A DNA stretch of 11,587 nucleotides from positions 1 through 11,587 of the forward strand of contig MU129468.1 in NCBI GenBank assembly GCA_014904985.1, written 5' to 3'. This DNA is from Hydnum rufescens UP504 (Eukaryota; Basidiomycota; Agaricomycetes; Cantharellales; Hydnaceae). The position numbers and the translations under genes are program-made. Numbering within the stretch: the first letter of the stretch is position 1; every line of letters begins with the position of its first letter. This document shows positions 1 through 8,699 of the stretch, in pieces. A model generated the notes under the pieces. That model saw only the letters and a program-made list of their open reading frames with translations. It was not told the DNA's origin and made no database searches.

Positions 1-416
1 GACCCCATACACCTGAATACTCCCCCATCACTCCCAGAGATCTTACCCCTGCCCCCAGATCACCACCCCATCATCGATCTTCTACTCCACCTGATGTCAT
101 TTCTCCTGGGTCGCCTTCAGAGGATATATTTGTGCAAGGCTCAAAGTCACACCTGCCTTCGCCTTCCGCCCCATATTCTCATCAAGTCTCCCACCCACAT
201 CATGAGCTGTCCCCCCCGCATCCTCGTACTCGATCACGTTCCCTGAGTCCCTCAGCCCAAACCGGAACTCATGGTGCTTCTGTGGCACTTTCAAGTAATC
301 GGTCTCATTCCCCTAAATTGTGCAGTGGGATGCATGACCGTCTACGATCGTCTTCCAGAGAACCTTCTGGGCCTTCTGGGTGACATTCTTGTTCACATGA
401 GTGTTCCGAACATGGT

Positions 417-665
417 TCTCACAATCTCCAACCCGCTCTCGCAACCTCTCTCCTCGCTCTCGTGACCTCTCTCCTCACTCTCATGATCTCCGTCCCCACT
501 TTGGTGACAACACTTCTCGCTCTTGGGACCATCCCCCACGCTCTCATGATCTCCCCTCTCACTCTTGCGATCTCCCTCGTTCTCTGTCGATCTCCCTCAT
601 TCTCGTGATCTCCCTCATTCTCACATCTCCCTCGTTCTTGCGACCTCCCCCTTCGCTCTCACGAC
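417..665 (+). repeat. degenerate 18-21 nt coding tandem repeat (R/H-S-x-D-L-x-P heptads)
   Basis: About a dozen units follow the pattern CRYTCTYRYGAYCTCYCY with 18-21 nt spacing. Read in the correct local frame they give RSRNLSP, RSRDLSP, HSHDLRP, RSHDLPS, HSCDLPR, HSRDLP and RSHDLPH. Spacing is mixed (21, 20, 18 and 17 nt), so the reading frame drifts inside the array, as expected for replication slippage. The array sits inside the + strand gene at 1-1953. It encodes an Arg/His/Ser-rich linker that is probably disordered. Confidence 0.75.
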
Positions 666-990
666 CTCCCCCACGACACGCAATGGACCGGCCCGGCCCT
701 TCCATTCCCCAAACTTTCGCAGTCTCGCCAACCTCCCACCACCCCGCGTGCATCTCGAATGAGATCCGAAGTAGCCGTCGATAATGATTGGAGGGCCAGA
801 ACAGTGGGCTCAAGCCATGGGCCCTCATCAGGAATGATGGGTTCGAGAGATATGGCGTGGGCTGCACCGGAGGGTGTCAGTCCGTCAAATTTCGATGGTT
901 CGAGCAGGGATGGGCGGCAGCGTGGCCCAGATGTACAAGTCCATCAGAGACCGCCAGCCCCAATCTCATCCGGCTTGGCGGCGAGTCATT

Positions 991-1048
991 GTAAGTTTAG
1001 CTATGCACTATTAAATCATTTAGTTTACTCATCCCATTCACATAATAG
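991..1048 (+). other. spliceosomal intron in the first + strand gene
   Basis: The donor GTAAGT follows ...GCGAGTCATT and the acceptor is ATAATAG, giving 58 nt, a normal basidiomycete intron size. Removing it joins codon base T990 to CG at 1049-1050 (TCG, Ser). It links the open frame of exon 1 (...SGLAASH) to the open frame of exon 2 (LVCMTPSPATFPSPAAN), which reads on for about 300 codons with one stop. The branch point is not a strict CTRAY match. Confidence 0.72.
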
Positions 1049-1953
1049 CGCTGGTATGTATGACACCCTCGCCAGCCACTTTCCCGAGTCCAGCTGCAAA
1101 TGCGGTGGCAGTGGACACTTGGTACGTCATCGAGGCATCACGCGTTGACTTAGGGCACTGTACGTCCGCATACTGGGTGGACAGGTTGGAGGACATCAAT
1201 GCATTTGGTGTGCGAGCTTGGAAGAAGGCTAAGCATGCTGGGGATCCAGGGAATCTTTCCCTTTTGTTCAAATCGGTGCAGGCGCGCGATACGGCCCTGA
1301 GGCAGTTCAGGGCGAAAGCTCCTCCTGGATGCAACTGACAGTACTTCGAGGGACTCACCCTCACAGATCCAGAGGCCGCTTCAGCTGCTCATGTCTCGAA
1401 TTTGGACTTGGGGTACATCAATCAAGCCTATGCCTACAAGTCCCAATTTTTCCCTGAGATTCTTTCATTCGCGCCGCCAGCTTATCGAAAGGCTACGGCT
1501 GCCCACCACTTCTTCGATTCCGAACGGTTTCCCCCCGTACTTGCTACACCCTCCGAACGATGTCCAAGGTTATTCGATTCGGCTCGTCGGCGACCCATGA
1601 ACATGGTGTCATTCTCTCTGGACTGGGCTGAGATGCAAGGGGCTATCCACCCGATCTTATCAAGCAACTTGCATTATCATCGCCTACTCACTTTGATGCG
1701 TGCTCAAGTCTATCGCCGGGGCAAGAAGGATATCAGGGTTAATATATGGCCTACAGATGGTCCGTATGATGAAATCCTCCGTATTCTCGCACGCTTGGCA
1801 CACGATGTGTATGGTTCAAGTGTTACTCAACCATTGCTCGATGAGACCTTTGGGTATGTCTCTCACTTATGGGCGATAAAAATGGAGTTGGCATTAGATC
1901 GCCCTCGATTCAAAAAACACCCTAACGACGTGTATGATCAAGAGAAGTTTTGA

Positions 1954-2317
1954 ATACTTCTATATGCTATCTATACATGGTTGTACTGTACTGCATTGTA
2001 GTGTAAATCGTATTTTGTTTGTGTTCGTATTTCCCGGGAATATCCGGTCCCAGGAGTAAACACGATACATTGTTCTCACTGTCCCCCTCTGCGTGGACGT
2101 AGACTTCTTCAGCTTTCCGCACGCAGCATTGCACTCTATATTCCGCCTCAGCGTGGATTTCGGGTGACGCGCAAAACCACAACTACGCTGTTCAGTGTTC
2201 CTTTCCACCTAGAGTGGAGGGTATCTGAGCGCAAGTTCTTAGTGTCTCCTCTTGCTCTCACACCTCGGCGCGTGTTGCAAGTGGTGATTTTTATCTCTGG
2301 CAGCAGTCTTCTCCAGT
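1954..2317. other. intergenic spacer: 3' end of first gene, presumed promoter of second
   Basis: I see no credible coding here. The left part is T/A-rich and TGTA-rich after the stop at 1953 (for example GGTTGTACTGTACTGCATTG), which fits a fungal 3' end and polyadenylation region. A TATA-like CTATATT lies at 2136-2142, about 180 nt before the ATG at 2318. The stretch just before that ATG is pyrimidine-rich, as in fungal leaders. A 10-bp palindrome TTCCCGGGAA lies at 2031-2040. No function is demonstrated. Confidence 0.4.
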
Positions 2318-4910
2318 ATGGCTGGTATGAAATCAAAGATTCAGACTGCAAGGAAGCACACTCCGCGGCCACGACATGCAGCAGTCGCCACACCCATGAG
2401 CTCCAGTAATGGAAGCAATGGCGGCAATGATCTGGATAGTGTGCCGGCATCTAAGAGGTCCTTGCGACGTGCTAGCACCACAAAGCTCAGTACGACCTCA
2501 AATTCAGCCACGAAGGAGAAACCCCTTCAGACCACCAGCCAGCCTAGTGGGAGCCATGCCACCAGCCCTCACCCCTCCAGAACGTCCTCAACTAGACTTG
2601 TGGTCGAGATCCCATCACGGAAGGTGTTAACCGCACCCTACACCTTGAATAAAATATCCAACAAGCCTACTCGCATGTCGTCTCCATTCGGATATTTATC
2701 AGCGTCTTCGTCGGCATGCACACCAGTTGCTGATTTCGACTCTAATGATGAAGATTTTGGAACACCATTTGAACACGAGTTAGAGGATGGTCAAGCTAGT
2801 GTGACACAGGGAGATGATGGACTCGATGCTACTGGGGATTCTTTCCTTGACTCTATCAATGCCAGTAGTGTGCCTGCATATCATGGCCCAAAAAGTTGCG
2901 ATACCGATGTGAGAAATCAGCGTGAGGTCTCACCCCCTGGTCTCTTGGACATCCAATCCCCTCCGTATTATAATCACGTTATTCCCAATCATGGCAACAC
3001 CCCCATTCACAGTCCCCATCCTGATTCCCCTGACACACCCATTTTGGATATCACGGATGGGACCCATGATGACTTTTTGTTGAGCGATGGTGATAGTGAT
3101 AATGCTGTGCCTCTGAAAGTGAGGGGCAATGCCAAGCCCCATTCTAAGGCAGTTGTGTCCCCCCAACCTGTCTCCCACTTGTCAGAAGAGCCAAGTTCGG
3201 ATGAAGATGATGAGGATCTCAAAGGAGGGCCGTTTACCACCCGGAGGTAGAAAAGATTAAGGCTGAATACGCAGCATTTGACAAGCGAATTGCGGACTGG
3301 TGAGGGAAATGGGTCGTAGTGTTAATTCGATTCAAAAGATTGGTGGGCGGGTGTCACGAGTAGTTCATCCACATAAAACTATTGCCTGGAACGTGTTCCA
3401 ATCCAGCTATCCTACCAACCCTGACAAGTCAGTGAGCCAATCTGATTATACCAAAAATACAGTTCGCCCTGCCTATGATGAGCTCGTTAAGAAGTACGGA
3501 GGAGAGAAGTCTGAGGATTGGGCAGCAGAATCAGCTCACCTGGTTAAGGAGTACACAGAGACTAGGGTGGCGATAAGTGCAGACATCGCAAAGCATGGGG
3601 GGGAAGTTGCGAAAATCATCGCTAGCCACAAGAGGGCATGGCAAAAGGATTTCAGGGCCTTGGCAAGCTTTGGGGTGCATTGCGAGTTGACAGTGCTTGC
3701 AGATAATGCCTGCTCTCCCGCTGCTCATGCTCAGAATGGGCAGCTATTTGGGACTGCAGAGATGGAATCATACTACAAGTCCAGGTGTGACTTCAAGTCT
3801 CACATTGGGGACATATACACATTTATATTGTCTGCCAAGGCGGGGGTTAGGAAGGCAGAGGAGCATAAAGCTCAGACTTTGCGACATGAGCAAGAAGAGG
3901 CCTTCAAGAACCCCAATAAGGCAAAAGGGAAGGTTTCGAAAATGCTGATTCAGCTATTTGGTAAGTTTGCTCAATGCATAGCTTCTTGACAGTTCCTATG
4001 CTAATCCTGCTTGAGTAGAGCTGTTCATTTGTTGGACCACATTCCCTTGGCTGAAATTGCCCCAAAAACTCCTCTCACACAACTTGGTGATCAATGGAGT
4101 ACTGCCATTGTCTCACTTCCAGCTTTTCGGTTCACTCTCGATTGATCACTACAGTGTCAGCGAGATCCAAGCCATGTATAATGCTCTAGAGAATGGGCAG
4201 CTCAAAGTATCTGAGTGTACCCATGAGGAATCAAACTCCGGGGAGACTGCGCTCATTACTGATAGTGGTGGCCAAGTGCTAATGACAGTAGCGAGTGCAT
4301 TGGAAATGATTGGGGCCAAGAAGAAGCTGGATTTGAAGAGGGCAGCTGAGCGGGCGGTTGTGAGGGCTCAGGCAGTGGATACGATGATTGATGGAGGGGA
4401 TTCTGGAGGGGATTCTGATGGGCATCATGGGAATGGGCGTCCAGTCAGGAACCCAAGTCACACTGTCATGGTGAACTCGGACAGGATTGTGACCCAAGGA
4501 CTGGGGAAGAGGCCGCAGAAGGGTGGGGATGATTTTAATCAGCCGCGCAAGACGAAGCATCTGCAAGTCAAGTCTGCGGAGATCATTGATGACTTGGATG
4601 AAACCCCAACTGCTGGACCGTCCCACCTCCATGTGCAAGCTACGAGTTCTCATCGTAATGATGTGCAACAGCATTCCGCATTCTCAAGTGACAGTGAGGC
4701 TACTGTTGGGATTCCCCTTCAGCATACCACTGGGGTCCCAATTGTGCCAACGTTCAATCCGCATGATCCATTTTCTATGATGGATGATGTGCCGATTCCA
4801 AATAGGGACATGAGTTTCCCTTTACTTGATCCTTCGTTATTTCAAGGCCCGAGTTTGAAGCACTTGTAGCACAATACCAAAGTAGATATGAAGTAGACAG
4901 ATTTTATTAA
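2318..4910 (+). pseudogene. broken hypothetical gene, about 840 codons, one intron, four frameshifts
   Basis: Start is the ATG at 2318 (MAGMKSKIQTARKHTPRPRH), after a pyrimidine-rich leader. The N-terminal 300 residues are Ser/Thr/Pro-rich and end in an acidic stretch (SSDEDDEDLKG). The frame then shifts near 3225-3245 into HPEVEKIKAEYAAFDKRIAD and again near 3298-3301 into VREMGRSVNSIQKIGGRVSR. That frame is open to the intron at 3961-4020. It continues as VHLLDHIPLAEIAPKTPL, shifts near 4135-4145 into IDHYSVSEIQAMYNALENG, and near 4846-4851 into EFEALVAQYQSRYEVDRFY, ending at TAA 4908-4910. Three shifts are explained by one base missing from a G or C run. There are no in-frame stops besides those caused by the shifts. 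The middle looks helical; no known domain, signal peptide or membrane segment is visible. I do not recognise the family. Real decay and homopolymer sequencing error are both possible. Confidence 0.62.
3961..4020 (+). other. spliceosomal intron in the second + strand gene
   Basis: The donor is GTAAGT right after ...CAGCTATTTG, a CTAAT branch-site match lies at 4001-4005, and the sequence ends TTGAGTAGAG. Using the AG at 4019-4020 (60 nt) joins G3960 to CT and gives AVHLLDHIPLAEIAPKTPL, which reads as natural protein up to about 4140. The alternative AG at 4017-4018 (58 nt) gives LFICWTTFPWLKLPQKL, which looks like an out-of-frame reading. The intron is well supported; the exact acceptor is less certain. 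Confidence 0.72.
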
Positions 4911-5183
4911 TGGTTTCTTAATGTGTTTGTACTGTGGCCTTAATGGAAGGTTGTTTTATTTAAGAATTCTAAGTTGTTCCTTCAAGGCAGAATGGAAAGA
5001 CTCGCAATAGTGGTCTTCAATTGAGTCTGCTCAAGTCCTGAGTGCTAAGTCCTAATTCGGGTCAATTTCGGCCAACTTTCAGCCCGAAGCTCAAGTGAGA
5101 GATTTCAATGGGCAGACCGATTCGGCCGAAATAGTGATGGGACCTACTTAGGTACCATTATCTGCCCCGGAAGTGGTACCTAA
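4911..5183. other. convergent intergenic spacer, possible retroelement 3' flank or LTR
   Basis: This lies between the TAA of the + strand gene and the TAG ending the - strand polyprotein. Its left part is T-rich and fits a 3' untranslated region. A 10-bp palindrome TTCGGCCGAA is at 5121-5130, and an inverted repeat is at 5148-5183. By position the 3' LTR of the retroelement should begin here. I could not find a matching second copy on the right side, so no LTR is called. Confidence 0.35.
5148..5183. repeat. inverted repeat, 10-bp perfect arms, 16-nt loop
   Basis: TTAGGTACCA at 5148-5157 pairs with TGGTACCTAA at 5174-5183. Further outward, CCTAC and GTAGG also match apart from a short insertion on the right. 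It lies immediately downstream of the stop (5184-5186) of the - strand polyprotein. It could be a terminator-like hairpin, an LTR-end feature or chance. Confidence 0.55.
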
Positions 5184-6177
5184 CTAGGTAGGCTTAGATG
5201 ACTGACCAAGGTGCATTCTCCCCTGGGAATGGGGGGCGTCTCCTTTGAAGGGGTCACAGAGGATGAGTGGTTCCTGTAATCTGGCTTCATTGCTTGCGAA
5301 ATAACTGTTTTGCAGTAGTACAAGTTGGGATTCTGGTAGAGCTTCCATCATATGAATGGTACGGCTGGAATCCGCAAACGCACGAAGCCTGTAGGCATGT
5401 AACTGTTTCCAAAGCAAGGAGTCCATGGTCTCGTTGGCCGGTTTGTCCCATATGAAACCAACTGGTGCACTCAAATACCACAGGACTGTAGCCATGGCCT
5501 CCGGGCTTTCGTATGGTGGATGGGAGCTGGTGAATAATTGGTGGGCGATGATGTAATTAGAGTAAGCCAATAGTACTGCGATCACTCGTGTGATCTGGAG
5601 GTATCTAGTGTGAAGTGCGTCGCTACAATACCAAGGCTTGAATAGATTTTCGAACTTGGGGCAATCTGGAGCATCGATCCTATAGCAGATGTCCCTGACA
5701 AAAGCGGGAATCAGGAATTTGGAGTTTCGTTCATTTTCCTCTGCTCGGCTCCAGGCGTAATGCCAGGAGGACCGTAGAGCCTCTAGACATTCCTTTTTGA
5801 TGACGGATTGTTTGTTCTCGTCCCATACTTCGCAGATCGGCTGTAGAAAGGTGGGCACAAATGCTGCGAGTAGGCTAAGGGGCTGCGCAGAGGTGACAAG
5901 TTCGAAAGAAGGCCATTGACCAAGGATGTCCAACATGCCCATATGTCCAGTTCGGGTAAGTCGTGCGATCGGTGGCGTTAGGATGGCATGGTACGTTTCG
6001 TAGAAGGTGTAGCCATATCATGGCTCTCCCATATAGCATGCTGGGCTGCTGTTTTGGAAGTTGGTGCGGGACCTCATGTGCGGTTTGGAGAACAACGTGG
6101 GGCCCTCAAACCCGGCTATCACCATAAGTAGGGCCAACGGGATCTCAGGGTCCGGGGTGATACTGGTGGCCATATGG
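5184..6177 (-). pseudogene. unassigned C-terminal extension of about 330 residues after the chromodomain
   Basis: The frame that reads the second half of the chromodomain continues to TAG 5184-5186, interrupted only by TGA at 6018-6020 (YMGEP*YGYTFYE). It encodes apparently folded, aromatic- and Leu-rich protein: GMLDILGQWPSFELVTSAQ, SLLAAFVPTFLQPICEVWDE, AFVRDICYRIDAPDCPKFEN, YLQITRVIAVLLAYSNYIIA, SPEAMATVLWYLSAPVGFIW. Ty3/Gypsy polyproteins usually end soon after the chromodomain. I see no known domain, no N-terminal signal peptide and no clear pair of membrane spans; one hydrophobic helix (ITRVIAVLLAYSNYII) is too polar at its ends to call. It could be an element-specific module, a captured host gene, or a separate 3' ORF starting near GMLDIL at about 5940. 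Coding is likely; function unknown. Confidence 0.6.
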
Positions 6178-6342
6178 TCCTTAAATTTCTTTATGACCTC
6201 CGGGGCGTTACGTAGGTCATGGCTCAACTGCCATGAATCGTGCTCTGGCCCATAGCCCAGCCAATGAACCAGATATTCTACAATCCTTTTTTCTTGTTGT
6301 ACCTAGAGTCCATAATCCTTTCTACTTTGTACTCTTTGGAGA
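6178..6342 (-). other. chromodomain split by a frameshift
   Basis: KEYKVERIMDSRYNKKK in the upstream frame is followed, one frame over, by IVEYLVHWLGYGPEHDSWQL and SHDLRNAPEVIKKF. Together they match the chromodomain pattern: aromatic Y near the start, the Y-L-V-x-W strand, a W after a D/E-rich turn, and a final helix after L-x-N-A. The break is at an A6 run (T6 on the + strand, 6287-6292) and fits loss of one A. In chromoviruses this domain binds histone marks and steers integration towards heterochromatin. Confidence 0.85.
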
Positions 6343-6559
6343 CTTTTAAATCATCCCAAGGATTTGGCATCCTGGGTCGGTCTTTATCTTGAGATCGTCG
6401 GTATAGGCTAAGGTGTTCTAGGTTGATGACATTATGCATCGGCATTGAGTCCAGAAGTTGTATCCTATAGGTGGTGGGACTGAGGACTTCAGTGATTTTG
6501 AATGGGCCGATTCTTCATTGCATAAGCTTGCATCCGGTACCCTTGATGTCCATGAGTTC

Positions 6560-7440
6560 CAACGAATGGGGGTTTAGTAATACCTCATTGCCCGCTTTAT
6601 AAAGGATGGCTCTTCGTTTTTTATTGTATTGATATGCTTGAGAGTCAGTGGCTCGGATAATGGCATCACGGGCCAGATCCCTTCGGACCCAAAGGGCCTT
6701 AATGCGTGTGTCTGCCAATGGGCTGTCCATGAGTATTGATCCTGCCGATTCCTGTAGTAAACGTAGGGGAGTTCGGAGCATATACCCCAACAATAAGGAG
6801 GCAGGCGACATCTGTGTGGCTGAGTGCGTGGCTCTGTTGTAAGCAGATGCTAATACATCCAGCCAGTTGGCCCAATCAGAGTGGTCCACATTTACGTAGC
6901 ACAGTATCATGGTCTCGAGGTGTTGGTTCATCACCTCAGTTTGGCCATCAGTTTGAGGGTGGTGCGAGGTGGACATTGCTAGTCATGTGTCGAAGTAATT
7001 CGCTAGAGCGCGCCAGAAGTTGCTTATAAAGCGTGGATCACGGTCACTCATGATCTGTGATGGTAGGCCAAAATGCTTGTATACTTCTTTATGTAGTAAT
7101 GCAGCCGTTCTATCTGCGGTTACATGGGTGGTGGTGGGGACAAAAATGCCATACTTTGTGAGCTTGTCCACGACAACTAATATTGCATTGTATTCTCCTG
7201 ACTTGGGCAGTCCCATTATGAAGTCCATGCTGATGACTTTGAACAGTAACATGGGCATGTTGATTGGTCGGAGGTAGCCCTTGGGTCCCAATCGGTCATG
7301 TTTAGTCTTCTGGCAAATGTCACAAGTTTCGCAGTAATGTAGGACATCCTTTCACATGGACTTCCAGTAGAATCCTTGGTGAAGTATTTCCAATGTTTTT
7401 CCCCACCAGCTGTGAGTGGACTCATGGGGGGTGTCATGGG
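6560..7440 (-). other. integrase: HHCC zinc-binding and D,D35E catalytic domains, broken by two TGA codons
   Basis: The zinc-binding part reads EAHDTPHESTHSWWGKTL, then YWKSM*KDVLHYCETCDICQ, with TGA at 7352-7354 in place of an expected Arg. In the catalytic core the first Asp is in VISMDFIMGLP (7223-7225), the second in IMSDRDPRFISNFW (7043-7045) and the Glu in QTDGQTEVMNQHLE (6935-6937). The second Asp and the Glu are 35 residues apart, the classic D35E spacing. TGA at 6983-6985 falls between them. Integrase inserts the cDNA into the genome. All catalytic residues are retained although translation would stop. Confidence 0.92.
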
Positions 7441-7944
7441 CTTCCTTGACAAGGGTGAGTTGCTCCTTCGAGGGTACACATAACCTGGATTGGCCATCCG
7501 AGTCCTTAAAAAGTAGGAGTCCGTTATCGCCCCTGGTGAATCGGTGGAAGCGTTCAAGTTCAACTTTCCGACCTTGTGGGGTCTGGGAGGCCAAGTCGAC
7601 TCTTGTCCTGGTCCAGATGGCTTTGAACTCCGGGTCATTGATGTATCCCTCCTGGAAACGATGAATTGTATTGGTTGAGATAGACAAATTTAGTCCTGGT
7701 GGCGGCCTCTCTAGACTTTGGATCTCCGTGGTTGCATCTGGGACACCCGGGGAAACTGTCACTGGTGGGTTGTCGGTAATCTGTGAATCGTTCGGTATGA
7801 CTGTCTGGGTTCGTGTAAGAACAAATATGGCCCTTCCCATGCTGGGGGAACGTTGAGCGAGACTCGAACTACTCGTTTGATCACTCTCGTTCATGACCAG
7901 TTTAGGGAAGTCTTGATCCTTGGGCGATACTACTTCAGGGGTTA

Positions 7945-8466
7945 GCGGTAGTCTGGACAGGGGGTCCACATTGGAATGGATACAGCCTGATCGATGTACT
8001 ATAGTCATCCCTGGGAAGGCTGCAAATACTGCTCCCCATGCACTAAGATGCTGATTGGCATTTTCATAGGTTTTTGCCCACTGCAAGGCTGCATGGTCTG
8101 TTACGAGAAGGATTTGTTCCCCCTCTATAAAGGGCAGGAACCGTATTAGACTATCTTTAGCCGCTAGGGCCTCCCTTTCCATGGCCGAGTACCAGGTTTC
8201 GGCGGGCTTGCACATACAACTCCAATAGGCGATAACCCTCTCCACTTGGACAGTAGTTTCTTCAAATGATTCTGCCCAGGGCCCTGGTGCCAGATGGTCA
8301 TCATGAGTCTCTGAGAGCTTCACGGTCAGATCAGGTACTGGATCCCCCTCCTTGTACACCTTATAAAGACATTCATAGGTTTTGGTTTCACGTAGGTCAT
8401 GAATTAATATGGGCTGGATCTGTTGCAAGGCTCCAGCGAGGGCCACGTCAGAGGCGTCCATGTATA
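7945..8466 (-). other. RNase H domain with long internal insertion
   Basis: RLYMDASDVALAGALQQ carries the first catalytic Asp (codon 8456-8458). WYSAMEREALAAKDSL carries the Glu (codon 8171-8173), LVTDHAALQWA the next Asp, and HSNVDPLSRLP closes the domain. About 94 residues separate the first Asp and the Glu, roughly twice the usual Ty3/Gypsy spacing. The extra stretch is acidic (HDLRETKTYECLYKVYKEGD, LSETHDDHLAPGPWAE). RNase H removes the RNA strand after reverse transcription. All four acidic positions look present. Confidence 0.88.
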
Positions 8467-8699
8467 GCCTGTAGCCTTGGCCACGTATTGGGTGACCATG
8501 GACTGGTGCCGATGTTAATGCTCGTTTCATCATTTCATAGGCCTCCTCGTGCTCAGCCTTCCAAATCCAGGGCGTACCCTTTCGTAACAAAACGAACAAC
8601 GGGGCTGCTATTCCCGAAAAACAGGGTATGTACACAGCGAAATAGACAGCCATGCCCAAGAAGGTTTCCAGGTCCTTACGGTGATGAGGAGTGGCCAGG

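Larger units (their letters stand above)
1..1953 (+). pseudogene. broken hypothetical gene with Arg/Ser-Asp-Leu heptad repeats, 5' end outside window
   Basis: I do not recognise this family. The frame starting at position 3 is open from the window edge, so the gene begins further left. Its first part is rich in Pro, Ser, His and Arg (SPITPRDLTPAPRSPPHH), and a coding heptad repeat follows at about 417-665. After the repeat the frame is open from 627 to 990. It crosses a 58-nt intron (991-1048) in phase and continues in a new frame to the TGA at 1951-1953. The C-terminal part looks like a folded domain (DTWYVIEASRVDLGH, SFSLDWAEMQGAIHPIL, RVNIWPTDGPYDEILRIL). Breaks are an in-frame TGA at 381-383, an in-frame TGA at 1336-1338 (PPGCN*QYFEGL), and one-base shifts near 432, 577-589 and 624. 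Each of the three shifts lowers the frame by one, so together they restore it. A decayed gene or a poorly sequenced intact one are both possible. Coding assignment is fairly secure; function is unknown. Confidence 0.6.

Noticed and set aside
559..867. Arg/Glu/Gly-rich open frame on the - strand
   Set aside because: It is the reverse complement of the heptad repeat and does not continue into any non-repetitive coding sequence.
1054..1103. Alternative intron starting at GTATGT 1054
   Set aside because: It would be shorter than usual and removes sequence that reads well in frame. The GTAAGT...TAG intron at 991-1048 explains the frame change on its own.
2031..2040. Palindrome TTCCCGGGAA as a regulatory site
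   Set aside because: A single 10-bp palindrome is expected by chance at this scale, and nothing else supports a binding site.
4279..4674. Open frame of 131 codons on the - strand
   Set aside because: It is antisense to the better-supported + strand gene, and its His/Arg/Ile-rich composition is typical of an opposite-strand shadow.
5184..5942. Envelope-like protein after pol
   Set aside because: No signal peptide, no convincing membrane anchor and no Cys-rich ectodomain pattern. It is also in frame with the chromodomain rather than a separate spliced ORF.
7352..7354. Intron spanning the TGA in the integrase
   Set aside because: Coding similarity runs right up to and directly after the codon, with no room for splice sites. 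A single CGA-to-TGA change explains it.
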